The notes: generated by a model not told the origin, from the letters alone. DNA of 64,000 nucleotides from Metallosphaera hakonensis JCM 8857 = DSM 7519 (GCF_003201675.2 NZ_CP029287.2:1-64000), one strand, 5' to 3'; positions 20,001 through 28,369 are shown, counted from the first letter of the stretch. Numbers and translations: made by a program.

Positions 20001-20063
20001 TATACTTATCACGATGAGAATGAAAATAACTACAACTATACTATTCTTCATTTTAAGAATCAA
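17046..20063 (-). CDS. Thermopsin-family (A5) surface acid protease with internal repeats
   Basis: A 1005-residue exported protein. It has a signal peptide (residues about 8-28, ending SQAWS) and then a thermopsin domain. The stretch YSSEPAPMGIADYG near residue 67 is characteristic of peptidase family A5, active at acid pH outside the cell. Many N-glycosylation sequons follow. The C-terminal third holds beta-rich repeats of about 74 residues beginning YYLQLSSPIPVYALI. Two are nearly identical in DNA and a third (YFVNVTSPIPVKAYL) is diverged. A membrane helix near residues 975-992 followed by RRSVSSRSHKGG anchors it. S. acidocaldarius thermopsin is far shorter, so this is a large membrane-tethered relative. 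Catalytic residues cannot be assigned by eye. Confidence 0.8.
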   Translation of the reverse strand: MILKMKNSIVVVIFILIVISIIQPSQAWSNVSVEHYNVTNYVASIPRENVSLANKYNANGVNIYGSYSSEPAPMGIADYGISPNGPFERTTTRWLGEVLVNSLQAESTFNTPCVSFQENVVLNYEYDGNTYALWVQDVALYNTSNGYIIFFDNIWNSTKPEANVTAVAGNGNLSYSYSDGVYFYYDWAYTPGSFVQLTTSKILFLVNVTTNQYGQPVIYFWYNDGYGWVNYDQVTVTNVAYATNVYFLVDGYQYTGSGNYYDAEMVMGGPGSGSSATVYNANVDFLLEYWNGNNFQEVRNAYNFGSDTAETVSNVNVQYYHYYVGGWPIAYLSAGSGSLGPLWSQDSTSTLVVDTNTNSGYIYVYNDAYSYQTAQNYMSFFEVPFSGSQVTLTLYPMTYAILVYNSNGVMVGEANVGLSQGENSVTGVTNFAVIPQTNSVDLDQGTSTTIYLDIEAYGTVSLSVTSPNGISVQYPGSVNVQGSDTIPLTISDSAPPGSYSLVINASLFPGFYKAIYIPITVASTLLSLNLGYSVNGEAPPSTPTITLSFPNGTSLSIPLRGVVKVPPGTEYQVQQSIMMGNTRWSTDEQTTGVISSSGSLTLVYYEQYLVTFNFQVQGGFGYSVPTFTYTSFGQTRQATAPTTVWADVNSNYQFPAQLQSQVQGERWVTQEGSGTVSSPGNLTVYYQNQYYLQLSSPIPVYALINGENSTLLSGWFDQGTTIQVENITYYVTPGEREVMTGVSTPLTFTVNFPEDVRVSTVTQYYLQLSSPIPVYALINGENSTLLSGWFDQGTTIQVENITYYVTPGEREVISRISPGQFILNSSTTITVKTFTQYFVNVTSPIPVKAYLNNSEVTLTPSWINAGTSIRVINYTYNVSPQERLVIVKVNPESSITLTSPLNLSLVTVKQYLVSINGVSKFLNQGTIVKLNASVPFYDVAHFEGTYNVPAGTSLLVNQSVTEVLVITPNYPVVVGIPMTAIVVGLAIFLWRRSVSSRSHKGGQPP
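17626..17999 (-). repeat. Duplicated 152-bp segment inside the thermopsin gene
   Basis: Bases 17626-17777 and 17848-17999 appear identical over 152 bp and are offset by 222 bp (74 codons). The protein frame is preserved, and the near identity implies a recent tandem duplication or gene conversion. Confidence 0.85.
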
Positions 20064-20183
20064 ATTGGTTGATGTTTATAATTTTTACTTATTCCATACT
20101 ATAGTCGAATTGAAAGTTAATGACTAAGATTCCTCAATTCTGCAAAAATTGAATTAAGCAATGGATATTTTAAATGAAAAATT
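20064..20183. other. AT-rich intergenic segment, no gene seen
   Basis: Upstream of the thermopsin gene. It contains that gene's promoter but nothing else I can name. Confidence 0.35.
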
Positions 20184-20220
20184 CAGTGGTGCTTCACCAA
20201 TTAAGTTCATCTGGATGATA
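20184..20220. repeat. Solo end of the IS4-like element
   Basis: The 37 bp starting cagtggtgcttcaccaatta match the left end of the IS at 28595-30120 and directly abut the IS1-type MITE. It is a leftover terminus without transposase. Confidence 0.6.
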
Positions 20221-20561
20221 GGGACTGTTCTCATGCAGTCATCTTATTCGATAATAAATCCTAAAAATATTAGAATATGGCGAAAATTATTCCTTTAACG
20301 GTGGTTAAACCAAAAGATCTAGGAATGTAGAGGAATAAACGTAATTCAATAAACATTTACTGGCTAGGACAAGGAGACTTGGTGCATATATCGTTGTATT
20401 TTGTCACTCTTACGGAGTTTAAAAATATTGAGCACGGGTCAATTTTATTGAAGAGAACTCCCTCAAATGAGCCCTCACTCTAGGGAATGAAGGATATTAC
20501 AATAATCAGATATAATTTTACAAGTATATTTCGAATAAGATGACTGCATGAGAACACTCCC
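20221..20561. mobile_element. Non-autonomous IS1-derived element (341 bp)
   Basis: Both ends match the inverted repeats of the IS1 element at 745-2128 (gggactgttctcatgcagtc and its complement, continuing through atcttattcgata). The interior has no transposase similarity, so it is a MITE that the IS1 transposase could move. Confidence 0.78.
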
Positions 20562-20668
20562 CTAGGAAAAACCCGAGTTTCCATGAAACCTCCATGTCTT
20601 TCCGGATGTATATGGTAGGTTTTCCCTTCGATTTCATAATGTAATAGAAAATATTTATTCATTTTCAT
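20562..20668 (-). pseudogene. Small gene start truncated by the IS1-derived element
   Basis: ATG 20668 opens MKMNKYFLLHYEIEGKTYH and continues for about 36 residues to the MITE border, after which the frame is element sequence. No function is recognised. It is divergent from the DUF3800 gene, with the repeat array between them. Confidence 0.35.
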
Positions 20669-20705
20669 GTTTAGGCACTGTAATAATAAATTTTAGAAAC
20701 TTGCA

Positions 20706-20812
20706 TGATCATCGTGCACGTATCCCCGTGCACTCCCTAAGTTTGATCATCGTGCACGTATCCCCGTGCACTCCCTAAGTTTGATCATCGTGCACGTATC
20801 CCCGTGCACTCC
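20706..20812. repeat. Three 38-bp direct repeats, each with a hairpin
   Basis: Units begin at 20706, 20744 and 20782 (exact 38-bp period); the third is incomplete after cactccc. Every unit contains tgatca and GTGCACG-tatccc-CGTGCAC, a 7-bp stem with a 6-nt loop. The array ends about 20 bp before the TATA box of the DUF3800 gene, an operator-like position. Confidence 0.85.
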
Positions 20813-20832
20813 CACTAACTTTTTGGGTCTCC

Positions 20833-20842
20833 CACCTTATAA
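20833..20842 (+). promoter_or_regulatory. TATA box of the DUF3800 gene
   Basis: ccttataagc lies about 20-27 bp before ATG 20860, preceded by the BRE-like tctccca. Confidence 0.5.
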
Positions 20843-20859
20843 GCATTTACTTAGAGATA

Positions 20860-21459
20860 ATGGGGACAAAGCCCGACTTTTATATTTCAATTGATGAGGC
20901 TGGTAATCCCAATGATGGGAAGCCGTTTGTGATATCAGCAGTCTTGATAGAAGACCTAGACAGCTTCCTCAAAGCGTACGACATTTCACTCATGGAAGCT
21001 AAGATGCTCATGGAAAGGAGTATAAAATATTTCAAGTGGTCTGAGGACTCTCCAAAGCCGTTTAAGTTGGGAAAGAATGTTAAGGGAATATTCGTGGACA
21101 AAGTACTATCAAGTTTGAGAGGAATCTCCATTATAGTAGACAACAAAGGAGAAAAAATGAGTGAATACTCCACGTTTCTTTACGGGAAAATACCGGGATT
21201 GAAGTTGAGGGAATACGTTAGAGGGAGAAAGATATTCATGTACTATGATAGATCTCCAATTTTGAGAGGTGCGGATAGAGAACTTATTCGAATCAACTTT
21301 CCTAAGTGGACTCTGGCCACGATCGTTGGAATTGACTTTACAGGCCACGATAGGAGCAAACTCATTCATCCTGCAGACTACGTGTCTGGAATAGTTAGGG
21401 AGTTTATTACAAAAGATGAATTTAAACGAGAATATAGACAATTCTTACAAACTTATTAG
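20860..21459 (+). CDS. DUF3800-family protein
   Basis: A 199-residue protein. FYISIDEAGNPN near residue 8 is the hallmark N-terminal motif of DUF3800 (RNase H-like fold, usually FIDESG). The acidic residues in MYYDRSP near 128 and HPADYVSGIVREF near 170-182 are the other conserved sites. The family is often found near phage-defence and mobile genes, but its reaction is not established to my knowledge. It is leaderless and monocistronic. Three hairpin-containing repeats directly upstream suggest dedicated regulation, possibly autoregulation. Confidence 0.8.
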   Translation: MGTKPDFYISIDEAGNPNDGKPFVISAVLIEDLDSFLKAYDISLMEAKMLMERSIKYFKWSEDSPKPFKLGKNVKGIFVDKVLSSLRGISIIVDNKGEKMSEYSTFLYGKIPGLKLREYVRGRKIFMYYDRSPILRGADRELIRINFPKWTLATIVGIDFTGHDRSKLIHPADYVSGIVREFITKDEFKREYRQFLQTY

Positions 21460-22151
21460 GAGAAAATCAAGAAAAATTTTCGTGTGGAAATTGTAAACTT
21501 AGTTGATTATATGTGAAAGTGAAAAAGCTGAAAAATGATGGGAGACTGTCTTAGGCTGTGCAAAGAGAATTTCGTCTAAGACATCCGTAAAAGGTCGCGT
21601 ATCTTGTATTATGGCGATTAAGGTTTTCATTGCGAATTGTAATGTGAATAAGATAGATACCACTAACTAAACCTTGGATACGTACTCCACCTAGTTAGCG
21701 TTAAGGCGTTCATTCAAATTTGTTATAATTCTTTAAATAAATCGAATTCGAATACTCGAATCGCCCATTCAGGGCCTATCCGTGCCCACGTCAAAGAGGT
21801 TTAGCTTTCCGCCCTCTTAACCTCGAATTGTAAGTTACTGGACTATAACGTTCGGCGAGGCAATTGGTATGATAAAGAACGTTATCAATGGTAGCATTTT
21901 ACGGAAACCTCTAAGACTGGCAAGTTTTTAGAGACTATGAATATAAATCAAATATTTTCTAGTATTACTCCATCTCATATTGTTATCTATCTTTAAAGAA
22001 GCATAAATATTGAAGTAATTACTCATAAGAATAGCACGAAACGATTTTCCGATAAATACTACAAGGATTAAAACGTTTCAGATTTTCGTAGTTAATCAAT
22101 TCGCTATGCGTCGTACCAAGAGATAACCTGAGAAAGAGAATGGATCTTCCT
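21460..22151. other. Intergenic region containing a MITE-B copy
   Basis: 692 bp without a credible gene; only the MITE-B-like element at 21612-21765 is recognisable. Confidence 0.5.
21612..21765. repeat. MITE-B copy 2, diverged (about 154 bp)
   Basis: It begins tggcgattaaggttttcatt and ends gaatactcgaatcgccc, so the ends are related to the 163-bp copies at 3025 and 32779. The interior (tacctagttagcg region) instead resembles the decayed copy near 50803. Confidence 0.6.
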
Positions 22152-22634
22152 TCAGTCCTTTATCAGCTTTACCCTGGTCCCCTCAATTTTGACCTTCTTA
22201 TCCCGCATGGGGCCTCTGGCGTAAGCTGCGTGCTCTTCACTCAAGGCGATTCGTAGTTCATCCAACGTAGCTTCACCTCCGTTCTCCTTTAGATAGTTAA
22301 TAACCTCCTTCTCTAACGTTTCAGCTGAAAGCTCCTCAACTTCCTCCTCATCCTTGGCCATCCTGGTTCTCTTATATTGTTCGTAAGAGAGCTCATCCAA
22401 CCTGGCAAAGGTTCTCACGTGCCTCCTATAAGCCTCAATTATTCTGTAGGCTATATCCAGTGCCTCCTGATCCGAGAGCCTGATCATTTTATCTCCTGAG
22501 TCGTCCCCGATCCTTATGAAGAAACCTCCGTCTATCACAGATCCTTCCTTTATGACGGGAGGGGACTCTCCTACCCTGAGCCATACTGTGGAACCGTCCT
22601 CCCTTCTGTGAATTTTCCTCACAATTACAGCCAT
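22152..22634 (-). CDS. Conserved-looking hypothetical protein
   Basis: 160 residues. The N-terminal half is beta-rich (MAVIVRKIHRRE, GSVIDGGFFIRIG). A helix LSDQEALDIAYRIIEAY follows, then an acidic linker, and a C-terminal part TLEKEVINYLKENGGEATLD that could be a small winged-helix or coiled segment. I recognise no family. TATA-like cttttattc lies about 29 bp before the ATG, and codon use fits the neighbouring chromosomal genes, so it is probably real. Confidence 0.6.
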   Translation of the reverse strand: MAVIVRKIHRREDGSTVWLRVGESPPVIKEGSVIDGGFFIRIGDDSGDKMIRLSDQEALDIAYRIIEAYRRHVRTFARLDELSYEQYKRTRMAKDEEEVEELSAETLEKEVINYLKENGGEATLDELRIALSEEHAAYARGPMRDKKVKIEGTRVKLIKD

Positions 22635-23153
22635 TTATCTAAATATGGACTATGAGAATAAAAGTCTTGACGTAGACCTGAGCCATCATGCTCAGTTGGG
22701 ATCTCTCCAAGAGTAAACTCCTCGATTTTGCTCTGTAACATTATATGAACGCGGATCACCTCATCCTGTTTAATTGGAAATTAGCATATTGTCTCACATA
22801 AATGCATTTAAATCGCTCAACTAGGTTATGGAGTGATTCAGATTCCTAATAATATTTTGATCTACTGATTAATTTTGTTTGAATTTTAGAGGAGTTATGC
22901 TTAATCTCTTATCAGATAGTATTTCTGGGAAAATTATCGTGGCCTATAATTATCATAAACAATTACTTTGATGTTTATTCTGTATTTTATGATTAATAGC
23001 AATATAGGATGGAGTTATAATAAAAATCTTCAACTGGACAAGTTTATAATAAAAAATAGTTAGCCCTAGCGATTTCCGTATCAGAAAGTTCATAGTAGCC
23101 GACATTCTAAGTATAGTAGCTAACATTTTAAGTTCTGTATTATACTTATTTCT
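22635..23153. other. AT-rich intergenic region
   Basis: 519 bp with no supportable gene. A minus-strand open frame at 22953-23219 looks like random AT-rich coding and is not called. Confidence 0.4.
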
Positions 23154-23405
23154 ATGTACAATCAAACTGTCTCCAATGCTATTCCTCGAGGACATGTTAT
23201 CTTTAACGCGTCTCATCAAGCGTATATCCCAGGGTCAATTCATCCTGTGGTTTTAGACAATAATGCGGGAATCGTAATCAAGTTCAGTGAGAAGTGGAGC
23301 AATATCGAATACCACGAGGGAAGAATAATCGTGTACAGAAACGATCAAGGAAAGATTAGCGTCTTAGAGGTAGAGTATGATGAAAGCTCAACTTCAGATG
23401 TATGA
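23154..23405 (+). CDS. Small hypothetical protein, first of three overlapping genes
   Basis: 83 residues with a regular mix (VIFNASHQAYIPGSIHPVVL, GIVIKFSEKWSNIEYHEGRI) suggesting a compact beta fold. No family is recognised. Its end overlaps the next gene by 29 bp, so the three genes to 24161 form a tight operon. The overlap pattern is the main support for reality. Confidence 0.5.
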   Translation: MYNQTVSNAIPRGHVIFNASHQAYIPGSIHPVVLDNNAGIVIKFSEKWSNIEYHEGRIIVYRNDQGKISVLEVEYDESSTSDV

Positions 23406-23781
23406 GGTTGTCCATGTAAAGCCTTTAATAGCTAAATTCAGTTTGGGCGATGAGAACGTTACATTAATGGTTTACCTTATACCCAACGTGGTCGCTACTG
23501 ACAACGATAAAGTTGTTTCGGTAGTAAGTAGTCCACTTATTACAGTTGTCAGCGACAAGCCCAAGATGGGTGAGTTATGCAACCAACGAAAGATTATGAC
23601 TCACAAAGCAGTTGTACCAAATCATGAAATAGTAAGCGAGGGAGGTACCGAAATAATGGTTAACAACAAAAAAGCCGTAATCAAGGTTAAGATAACGAAC
23701 ATAAACGTTTATCCTGATTTAAGGGATAGTTTTGGGAGTCCCTGTGTGAACGTATCATGGATTCAATTGATCAATGCATAA
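23377..23781 (+). CDS. Small hypothetical protein, second of three overlapping genes
   Basis: 134 residues, beta-rich, with no membrane segment. Two starts are adjacent, ATG ATG (23377 and 23380). It has VVSSPLITVVSDKPKMGELC and a C-terminal CVNVSWIQLINA. No family is recognised. It overlaps both neighbours (29 bp upstream and 25 bp downstream), consistent with translational coupling. Confidence 0.5.
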   Translation: MMKAQLQMYEVVHVKPLIAKFSLGDENVTLMVYLIPNVVATDNDKVVSVVSSPLITVVSDKPKMGELCNQRKIMTHKAVVPNHEIVSEGGTEIMVNNKKAVIKVKITNINVYPDLRDSFGSPCVNVSWIQLINA

Positions 23782-24161
23782 TCGCATGCGAATTCGTTAA
23801 GAGTGAGGAAAAGAGGAATCTTCTGGAGAAGAGACTTGAGAATTTGATGGTTTATAAGAAAGAAATATGCCATTTCCTAAACTACGTGTGTAGGGATGAA
23901 ATGAATTACTCATGCCTTCAATGCTTTGATGATAGCAGGAATGGCTATGATACAGTAACATGTAGAAGTTCCTGTAACGATGAAAGAGTTAGATATTCTT
24001 ACTGTTTTAAGTTGAACGAGAAATATATACTCGATATAATAGCAGAGAAAGGGAGAGAAAGCTCAATAATTGTGACTTTTTATCCCTTTCCAATTACTGA
24101 TAATAGAGAATTAAGAAGGAAGTGCGGTAACCTGGTAAAGTCCATTAACGATCTAGTGTAA
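23757..24161 (+). CDS. Cysteine-rich hypothetical protein, third of three overlapping genes
   Basis: 134 residues with about ten cysteines, several in the middle (YSCLQCFDDSRN, TCRSSCNDERVRYSYC). This could be a metal-binding or disulphide-rich core. The C-terminal part alternates strands and a helix (YILDIIAEKG, IIVTFYPFPITD). No family is recognised. The gene ends just before the RE end of the TnpB element. Confidence 0.5.
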   Translation: MDSIDQCIIACEFVKSEEKRNLLEKRLENLMVYKKEICHFLNYVCRDEMNYSCLQCFDDSRNGYDTVTCRSSCNDERVRYSYCFKLNEKYILDIIAEKGRESSIIVTFYPFPITDNRELRRKCGNLVKSINDLV

Positions 24162-24171
24162 TTTTATGATT

Positions 24172-25525
24172 GTGAACTCACCCCGCCCTTACGGACTGGG
24201 CTTCCTGCTTCCTAGCTCCACCTTGCCAGTACCGAAGTACCGGTAGAGGGCGGAACTCCACAGGCCCTAAGGGTCGCACCGACCCCGATCTACGTAAGAT
24301 GTTCAGGGAGGCGTTGTAATCACGGTCTGTGATCCATCCGCATCGTGGACAGGAGAACACTCGATCGAGGAGGGTTAGGTCTTCCTTCACGTAACCGCAT
24401 TTGGCGCAGGTTTTAGACGTGTACGCCGGATCCACAAGGGCGATGGATTTACCGTGCTTCTCCATCTGATACTTCAAGATCATCTTGAGCTCGTGGAAGG
24501 CGACGTCATGGAGTCTCATCCTCATCCTTCGGAGGGAGTTGCCCACGAGCTTCTTGACGTTTATGTCCTCCATAACGAGGACGTCGTAGTTCCTTGCAAA
24601 GTGTTTACCTAACCTCATGTAGAGGTCTTTCCTCAGGTTCTTGAGGTGCTCGTAGGCCTTGGCTAACTTGACCTTTGCTTTGAACCAGTTCTTGGAGAGG
24701 AACTTCTTCCTGGACAGGATTCGGTGTAGGTGCCTCACCTTCCACAAGGCCTTCTCGTAAGGCTTCAGGTTGGGGAAGTACTCCCCATGGGACGTCATGA
24801 TGAGGGTCTTGACACCAACATCAAGTGCAGTTACCTTGTTGACCTGAGGTAGCTTGGGGAACTCGTAATCGACCACGAAGGAGATGTAGATCCTCCCCGA
24901 AGGCATCAACTTCACGATCACTCTCTTTACCTTATCAAGGGGGAAGTCCCTATGCACCAGAACCTTGAACACCCCAAGGTGGGAGAGGCTCAGCTTCATC
25001 AACTTCTTGGGGTGGCCCTCCCTCGCCTCCCTGCTATTCTTCCTGATTATCTTCGCGCTCAGCACCTTCCATCCGCTCTGCGGGTACACAAACGAGTACC
25101 ACCTGTGGGGCTTCCTCTCCTTGGGGAACCTGGATAGTCCCTTGAAGAACCTCTCCCTAGCCTCGTAGAAGCGATCTGCAACGTTCTGCGCCACCTGAGA
25201 GTGCATTTGTTTATACTCCCCGTCCTGCTTCCTCAGGTCTAGGGCTAGTTGTCTCAACTGGGTTTGATTCAGACCTTTTCCATCTCTTGCATAGAAATAG
25301 GAGTCTGCCCAACGCAGGGTGTTATACAGCTCACACGCCATCCTTAACTGGGCCTTTAACGCCCTCAACGTTTGCGAATTTGTGTAGGCTCGAAACCTGA
25401 ATCCTACGTCAGGCATTAGGAGAATTTTGAAGAGCCGATATTTAAACTTATACAAAGGGGGCTATCCATCCCCTCCCTGACTGAAGGGGTCTTTCGCCCC
25501 CTTTGAACCCCCATTAAGATAAACA
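24172..25525 (-). mobile_element. IS200/IS605-group element with tnpB only
   Basis: On the minus strand the left end reads gtttatcttaatgggggttc followed by a hairpin-forming ggcgaaagacccctt region. The right end reads ggcggggtgagttcac. The same LE recurs at 28370, 32571, 52102 and 55276, and a similar RE at 52421-52432. There is no tnpA, so mobility would need a TnpA from elsewhere. Confidence 0.8.
24178..25455 (-). CDS. tnpB: TnpB RNA-guided endonuclease (OrfB), apparently intact
   Basis: A 425-residue TnpB, the ancestor-type relative of Cas12 that cuts DNA directed by an omega RNA made from the element's right end. RuvC-I is [12 protein letters not shown] near residue 213 and RuvC-II is [12 protein letters not shown] near 294. 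The zinc finger CAKCGYV...CPRCGW lies near 358-378, and Ruv[14 protein letters not shown] ends the domain, so all three acidic residues are present. The C-terminal tail overlaps the right end, where the omega RNA would arise. It is the only complete TnpB of at least three in the window. Confidence 0.9.
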   Translation of the reverse strand: MYKFKYRLFKILLMPDVGFRFRAYTNSQTLRALKAQLRMACELYNTLRWADSYFYARDGKGLNQTQLRQLALDLRKQDGEYKQMHSQVAQNVADRFYEARERFFKGLSRFPKERKPHRWYSFVYPQSGWKVLSAKIIRKNSREAREGHPKKLMKLSLSHLGVFKVLVHRDFPLDKVKRVIVKLMPSGRIYISFVVDYEFPKLPQVNKVTALDVGVKTLIMTSHGEYFPNLKPYEKALWKVRHLHRILSRKKFLSKNWFKAKVKLAKAYEHLKNLRKDLYMRLGKHFARNYDVLVMEDINVKKLVGNSLRRMRMRLHDVAFHELKMILKYQMEKHGKSIALVDPAYTSKTCAKCGYVKEDLTLLDRVFSCPRCGWITDRDYNASLNILRRSGSVRPLGPVEFRPLPVLRYWQGGARKQEAQSVRAG

Positions 25526-25560
25526 AAATTTTAGTGCGTTCATAGTTGTGGGAAAAGTTA

Positions 25561-26602
25561 TACTTCGTCAGACTTTAAAGGGCAAGACAACCTCATTCAG
25601 TATTGACGTCCAGGGTTCACACCTCCTCACGCTGTACACGAGGTCATTCGCTCTCCTGTATATGGAGCGCAGGAACCTCTTCGCGTCCCACGTTAGGATC
25701 TCGATGTCCGTGTAGGTCTTCGAGTAGAGCTTTTTCTTGAGGATCCATGGCCCCTCAGGGCTCTTATCAGGGGAATAGTGTAGGTAAACGATCTCCACGC
25801 CCTTCTCCTCAAGGAACTCCCTCACCTTGTCACCGTGAATTCTGTTATCCATCGCTATTACGAACTTCTCGTCCTTTATGACCTTGCTCAAGTAGAGTAT
25901 GATGTCTTCGGAGTTCAGCGAGGGCTTCTTGTACATGGAGTAGGTGAAGGCTATCCCTTCCTTACCAATGGTTATCCTAACGACCGTGAACTTCCTCTTG
26001 GGGTTGACCTTGATCCCTCCGATCCTCATCCAACCTCTGCCCTTGTTTATTGGGGACACGTACGACTCGTCGAAGACGTGTACCTTGTACCCTTCCCCTA
26101 TTTTTTAAAAGTCTCTCCCCTTGTTCCTTGACCCATCGCTCCACGTTCTCGTCCCTCACATAGGTCCTCTTCTTCTTGTACTTGAACAACTTCTTGAGGA
26201 CCGGTCCCAAACTCCTGGGGTTGTACTTCACCCCGAACTCCCTCTCAATCACGTAAGCTACGAGCTTCAAGGTCCAGAAGTCGTAGTTCAACCCCGAATC
26301 CCTTAGGATCTTTCCAAGATCCAGACCAACTTCTCCCGGTCCTGATCCTTAGTCTTCGTGGATCCCTTCCTCGGTTTCGCGCTCAAATCTTCCCTCCTCA
26401 ACCACTTGTACACCGTGAAGAGCGACACGTCGTACTTCCTCGCCACCTCTTCCTTACTCATCCCGTCAATCACGTCTTTCACCGCGTTAATCCTCCTCTC
26501 CTTCTCCTTGTTAAGCCTCGCTCCATGAATTCTGGACTCGGGCACGACACGCTAGTATTACTCACGAAATATAAATCTTGCCATTCAAGGTCTGACGAAG
26601 TA
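25561..26602 (-). mobile_element. IS630-like insertion sequence (1042 bp), decayed
   Basis: The ends tacttcgtcagac (left) and gtctgacgaagta (right) are inverted repeats, extending with mismatches to about 25 bp. TA flanks both sides, the target duplication expected for IS630/Tc1 elements. The transposase inside is frameshifted. Confidence 0.85.
25568..26545 (-). pseudogene. IS630-family transposase with two frameshifts
   Basis: The start at 26545 encodes a helix-turn-helix (EEVARKYDVSLFTVYKWLRR). A 1-nt loss near 26310 shifts WILGKILRDSG out of frame. The middle runs to LLKIGEGYKVHVFDESYVSP, where an extra A near 26105 shifts it again. The last part has FVIAMDNRIHGDKV (second Asp) and YLHYSPDKSPEGPW (Glu region). 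All IS630 landmarks are present but spread over three frames, so it is non-functional unless two corrections occur. Confidence 0.82.
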
Positions 26603-26644
26603 TAAGCTGGAAATTATTTGATTAAAATTTTATTATTATTGTTA

Positions 26645-27028
26645 TTAATCTTTTTTGTTCTCATAAACATATTTAGCTATTTTCTCTTTTATATCGGGAT
26701 CGCCTTTCTGTCTGAGCGTCCTGTAAGAATATATATAGTTTAGCCTTCTCCTGTCGGTCCTGACCAGAGATTGAGTTAGCTGTCCAGTAACTATCATTTT
26801 CTCGCATTTTATTGCTTTACAAACAGATAAATAAGATATCGTCATATCTATTTGATTCTCGGCCTCGCGGAGTTCTTGAGAATAAGGATCCAATTTTTCT
26901 TTCTTTTCTATTACGTACAACTTAACTTGTTTGCAATTCTCCAGATGGATGCAAATACTATCAGCCCTAGTCACATTGTCACATACTTTGTCGTAATCGA
27001 TACATGAGAACTCCTCCAATTCATTCAC
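26645..27028 (-). CDS. Small protein with possible PD-(D/E)XK nuclease core, partner of AAA ATPase
   Basis: 127 residues. The segment ADSICIHLENC followed by KLYVIEKKEK has the Asp ... Glu-x-Lys spacing of PD-(D/E)XK nucleases, and a helix (EAENQIDMTISYLSVC) follows as in that fold. This is inference from a short motif. The ATG at 27028 overlaps the ATPase gene end by 8 bp, so the two are translationally coupled. Such ATPase plus nuclease pairs are typical of anti-phage systems, but I do not match this pair to a named one. Confidence 0.5.
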   Translation of the reverse strand: MNELEEFSCIDYDKVCDNVTRADSICIHLENCKQVKLYVIEKKEKLDPYSQELREAENQIDMTISYLSVCKAIKCEKMIVTGQLTQSLVRTDRRRLNYIYSYRTLRQKGDPDIKEKIAKYVYENKKD

Positions 27029-28286
27029 CGTAGATCTCTTTCACTTGATTTCTTATGACCTCACTAATCGTGGGAATCTCCTCTACGTCCCCCTTATCGG
27101 TATATTTTATTTCCTCGATCTTGCCGTTATTCAATAGATATATCTTCAAAGTTTTATTTTTATCATTTCTCTTTACATGATTTATGGTCATTTGGATCGT
27201 AAATAAGTCGCTGTGAGTGGTTAAGAAGAGTTTCTTATTTCCCTGCGCCATGTTGGATAAATAGTTCGCCATATCTATCTGCGCACCAGCATGTAAATTG
27301 AGTTCCGGTTCCTCTATTATTATAAATCTTCCTAGTTTAGCTACAATGTCAATGGGTATTATCTGAGAATATCCGGAAGATAGGAGTGGTATAAGTATTC
27401 TCTTATCGTTCTCGTATATCTCCAGGACGAAAGGCTCTACTACCTTATATTGGAGATTTAGGTTACTCATGTTTATACTAAATTTTTTATTTTTAAATAT
27501 TCTCATGGAATTCAACAAATTTCTAATGAAAATTCTAACTATAGGTTTATCGATATTCTTTGATAGTTTTTCTAGGGATATGTAGGTACTCAAATACCCT
27601 ATAAAATTTGAAATAGCTAAATTCCTTTCAGTTGGAAGAATGGTTACAGGTCTATATTTTCCAAAAAGTAAATCCAAATAAACGTTGATTATTATGGTTA
27701 TTAGTGCTCTTTTCCTTTCATTCTCAAGTAATTTGTTGAGGTTACTCTTTAAAATTTCTGGAGCGTTGGAACCGTAGTATATTTCTATCTTTATTGTATC
27801 ATCACTATCCAACTTACCTATATCAACCTTAGTTGTTATAGATCCAAAGGGAATTTCCTTTTCTTCAATATAATTAATGAATATATTAATATCCTTGTTT
27901 AATTTTGTAATAACTTTAAATTCATCACCCATAGTTATATCTATACTCCCTCTTGAACTACTAAGGCTTATCTTAGATTCCTTGCTCTGAAATGAAATGA
28001 GATCCTTATATTGGACTCCAAAGGTTTTTTCTAATCTCTTTTTTATGTGTCTGGATAAAATGTCATCTATGACAGTTAAATAGGAACTTAAATTAATCTC
28101 ATTACTAATTCGTTTTATGCCTTCTAAGTCCTTTAGATTTGTCAAAATCCTAGTTCCTAAGACAGAATAAAGAAGAAGAGAAATGAAAGATTTCCCGGAC
28201 GCGTTAGGGCCTATGATTACAGTTATATCCCCTAACTCAAATTCTCCATCATGTATGGGGCCGAAATTCTCAATTTTAACTTTCAT
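27021..28286 (-). CDS. AAA-type (OLD/RecF-like) ATPase
   Basis: A 421-residue ABC-type P-loop ATPase. The N-terminal MKVKIENFGPIHDG is typical of the SMC/RecF/OLD group. Walker A is IGPNASGKSF near residues 26-35, the Walker B region is RFIIIEEPELNLHAG near 316-330, and TTHSDLF near 350 is the conserved His switch. The middle is helical with no recognised nuclease (no TOPRIM is seen, unlike OLD proteins). The coupled small gene could provide that activity. Base composition is more AT-rich than the metabolic genes, as for transferred DNA. It is probably a defence-type module. Confidence 0.75.
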   Translation of the reverse strand: MKVKIENFGPIHDGEFELGDITVIIGPNASGKSFISLLLYSVLGTRILTNLKDLEGIKRISNEINLSSYLTVIDDILSRHIKKRLEKTFGVQYKDLISFQSKESKISLSSSRGSIDITMGDEFKVITKLNKDINIFINYIEEKEIPFGSITTKVDIGKLDSDDTIKIEIYYGSNAPEILKSNLNKLLENERKRALITIIINVYLDLLFGKYRPVTILPTERNLAISNFIGYLSTYISLEKLSKNIDKPIVRIFIRNLLNSMRIFKNKKFSINMSNLNLQYKVVEPFVLEIYENDKRILIPLLSSGYSQIIPIDIVAKLGRFIIIEEPELNLHAGAQIDMANYLSNMAQGNKKLFLTTHSDLFTIQMTINHVKRNDKNKTLKIYLLNNGKIEEIKYTDKGDVEEIPTISEVIRNQVKEIYGE

Positions 28287-28369
28287 ATGTGCCTTAATGT
28301 TCGGTCACCTTAAAATCTACTTTTTGGGATCCTAGAATCCTCCTAATAGATCTTGCGTGCAATTATAAG

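Noticed and set aside
20706-20812. CRISPR array
   Set aside because: The whole 38-bp period is identical, with no variable spacer, and there are only three units and no cas genes.
22953-23219. 88-codon minus-strand gene
   Set aside because: AT-rich low-information sequence overlapping the start of a better-supported plus-strand operon.
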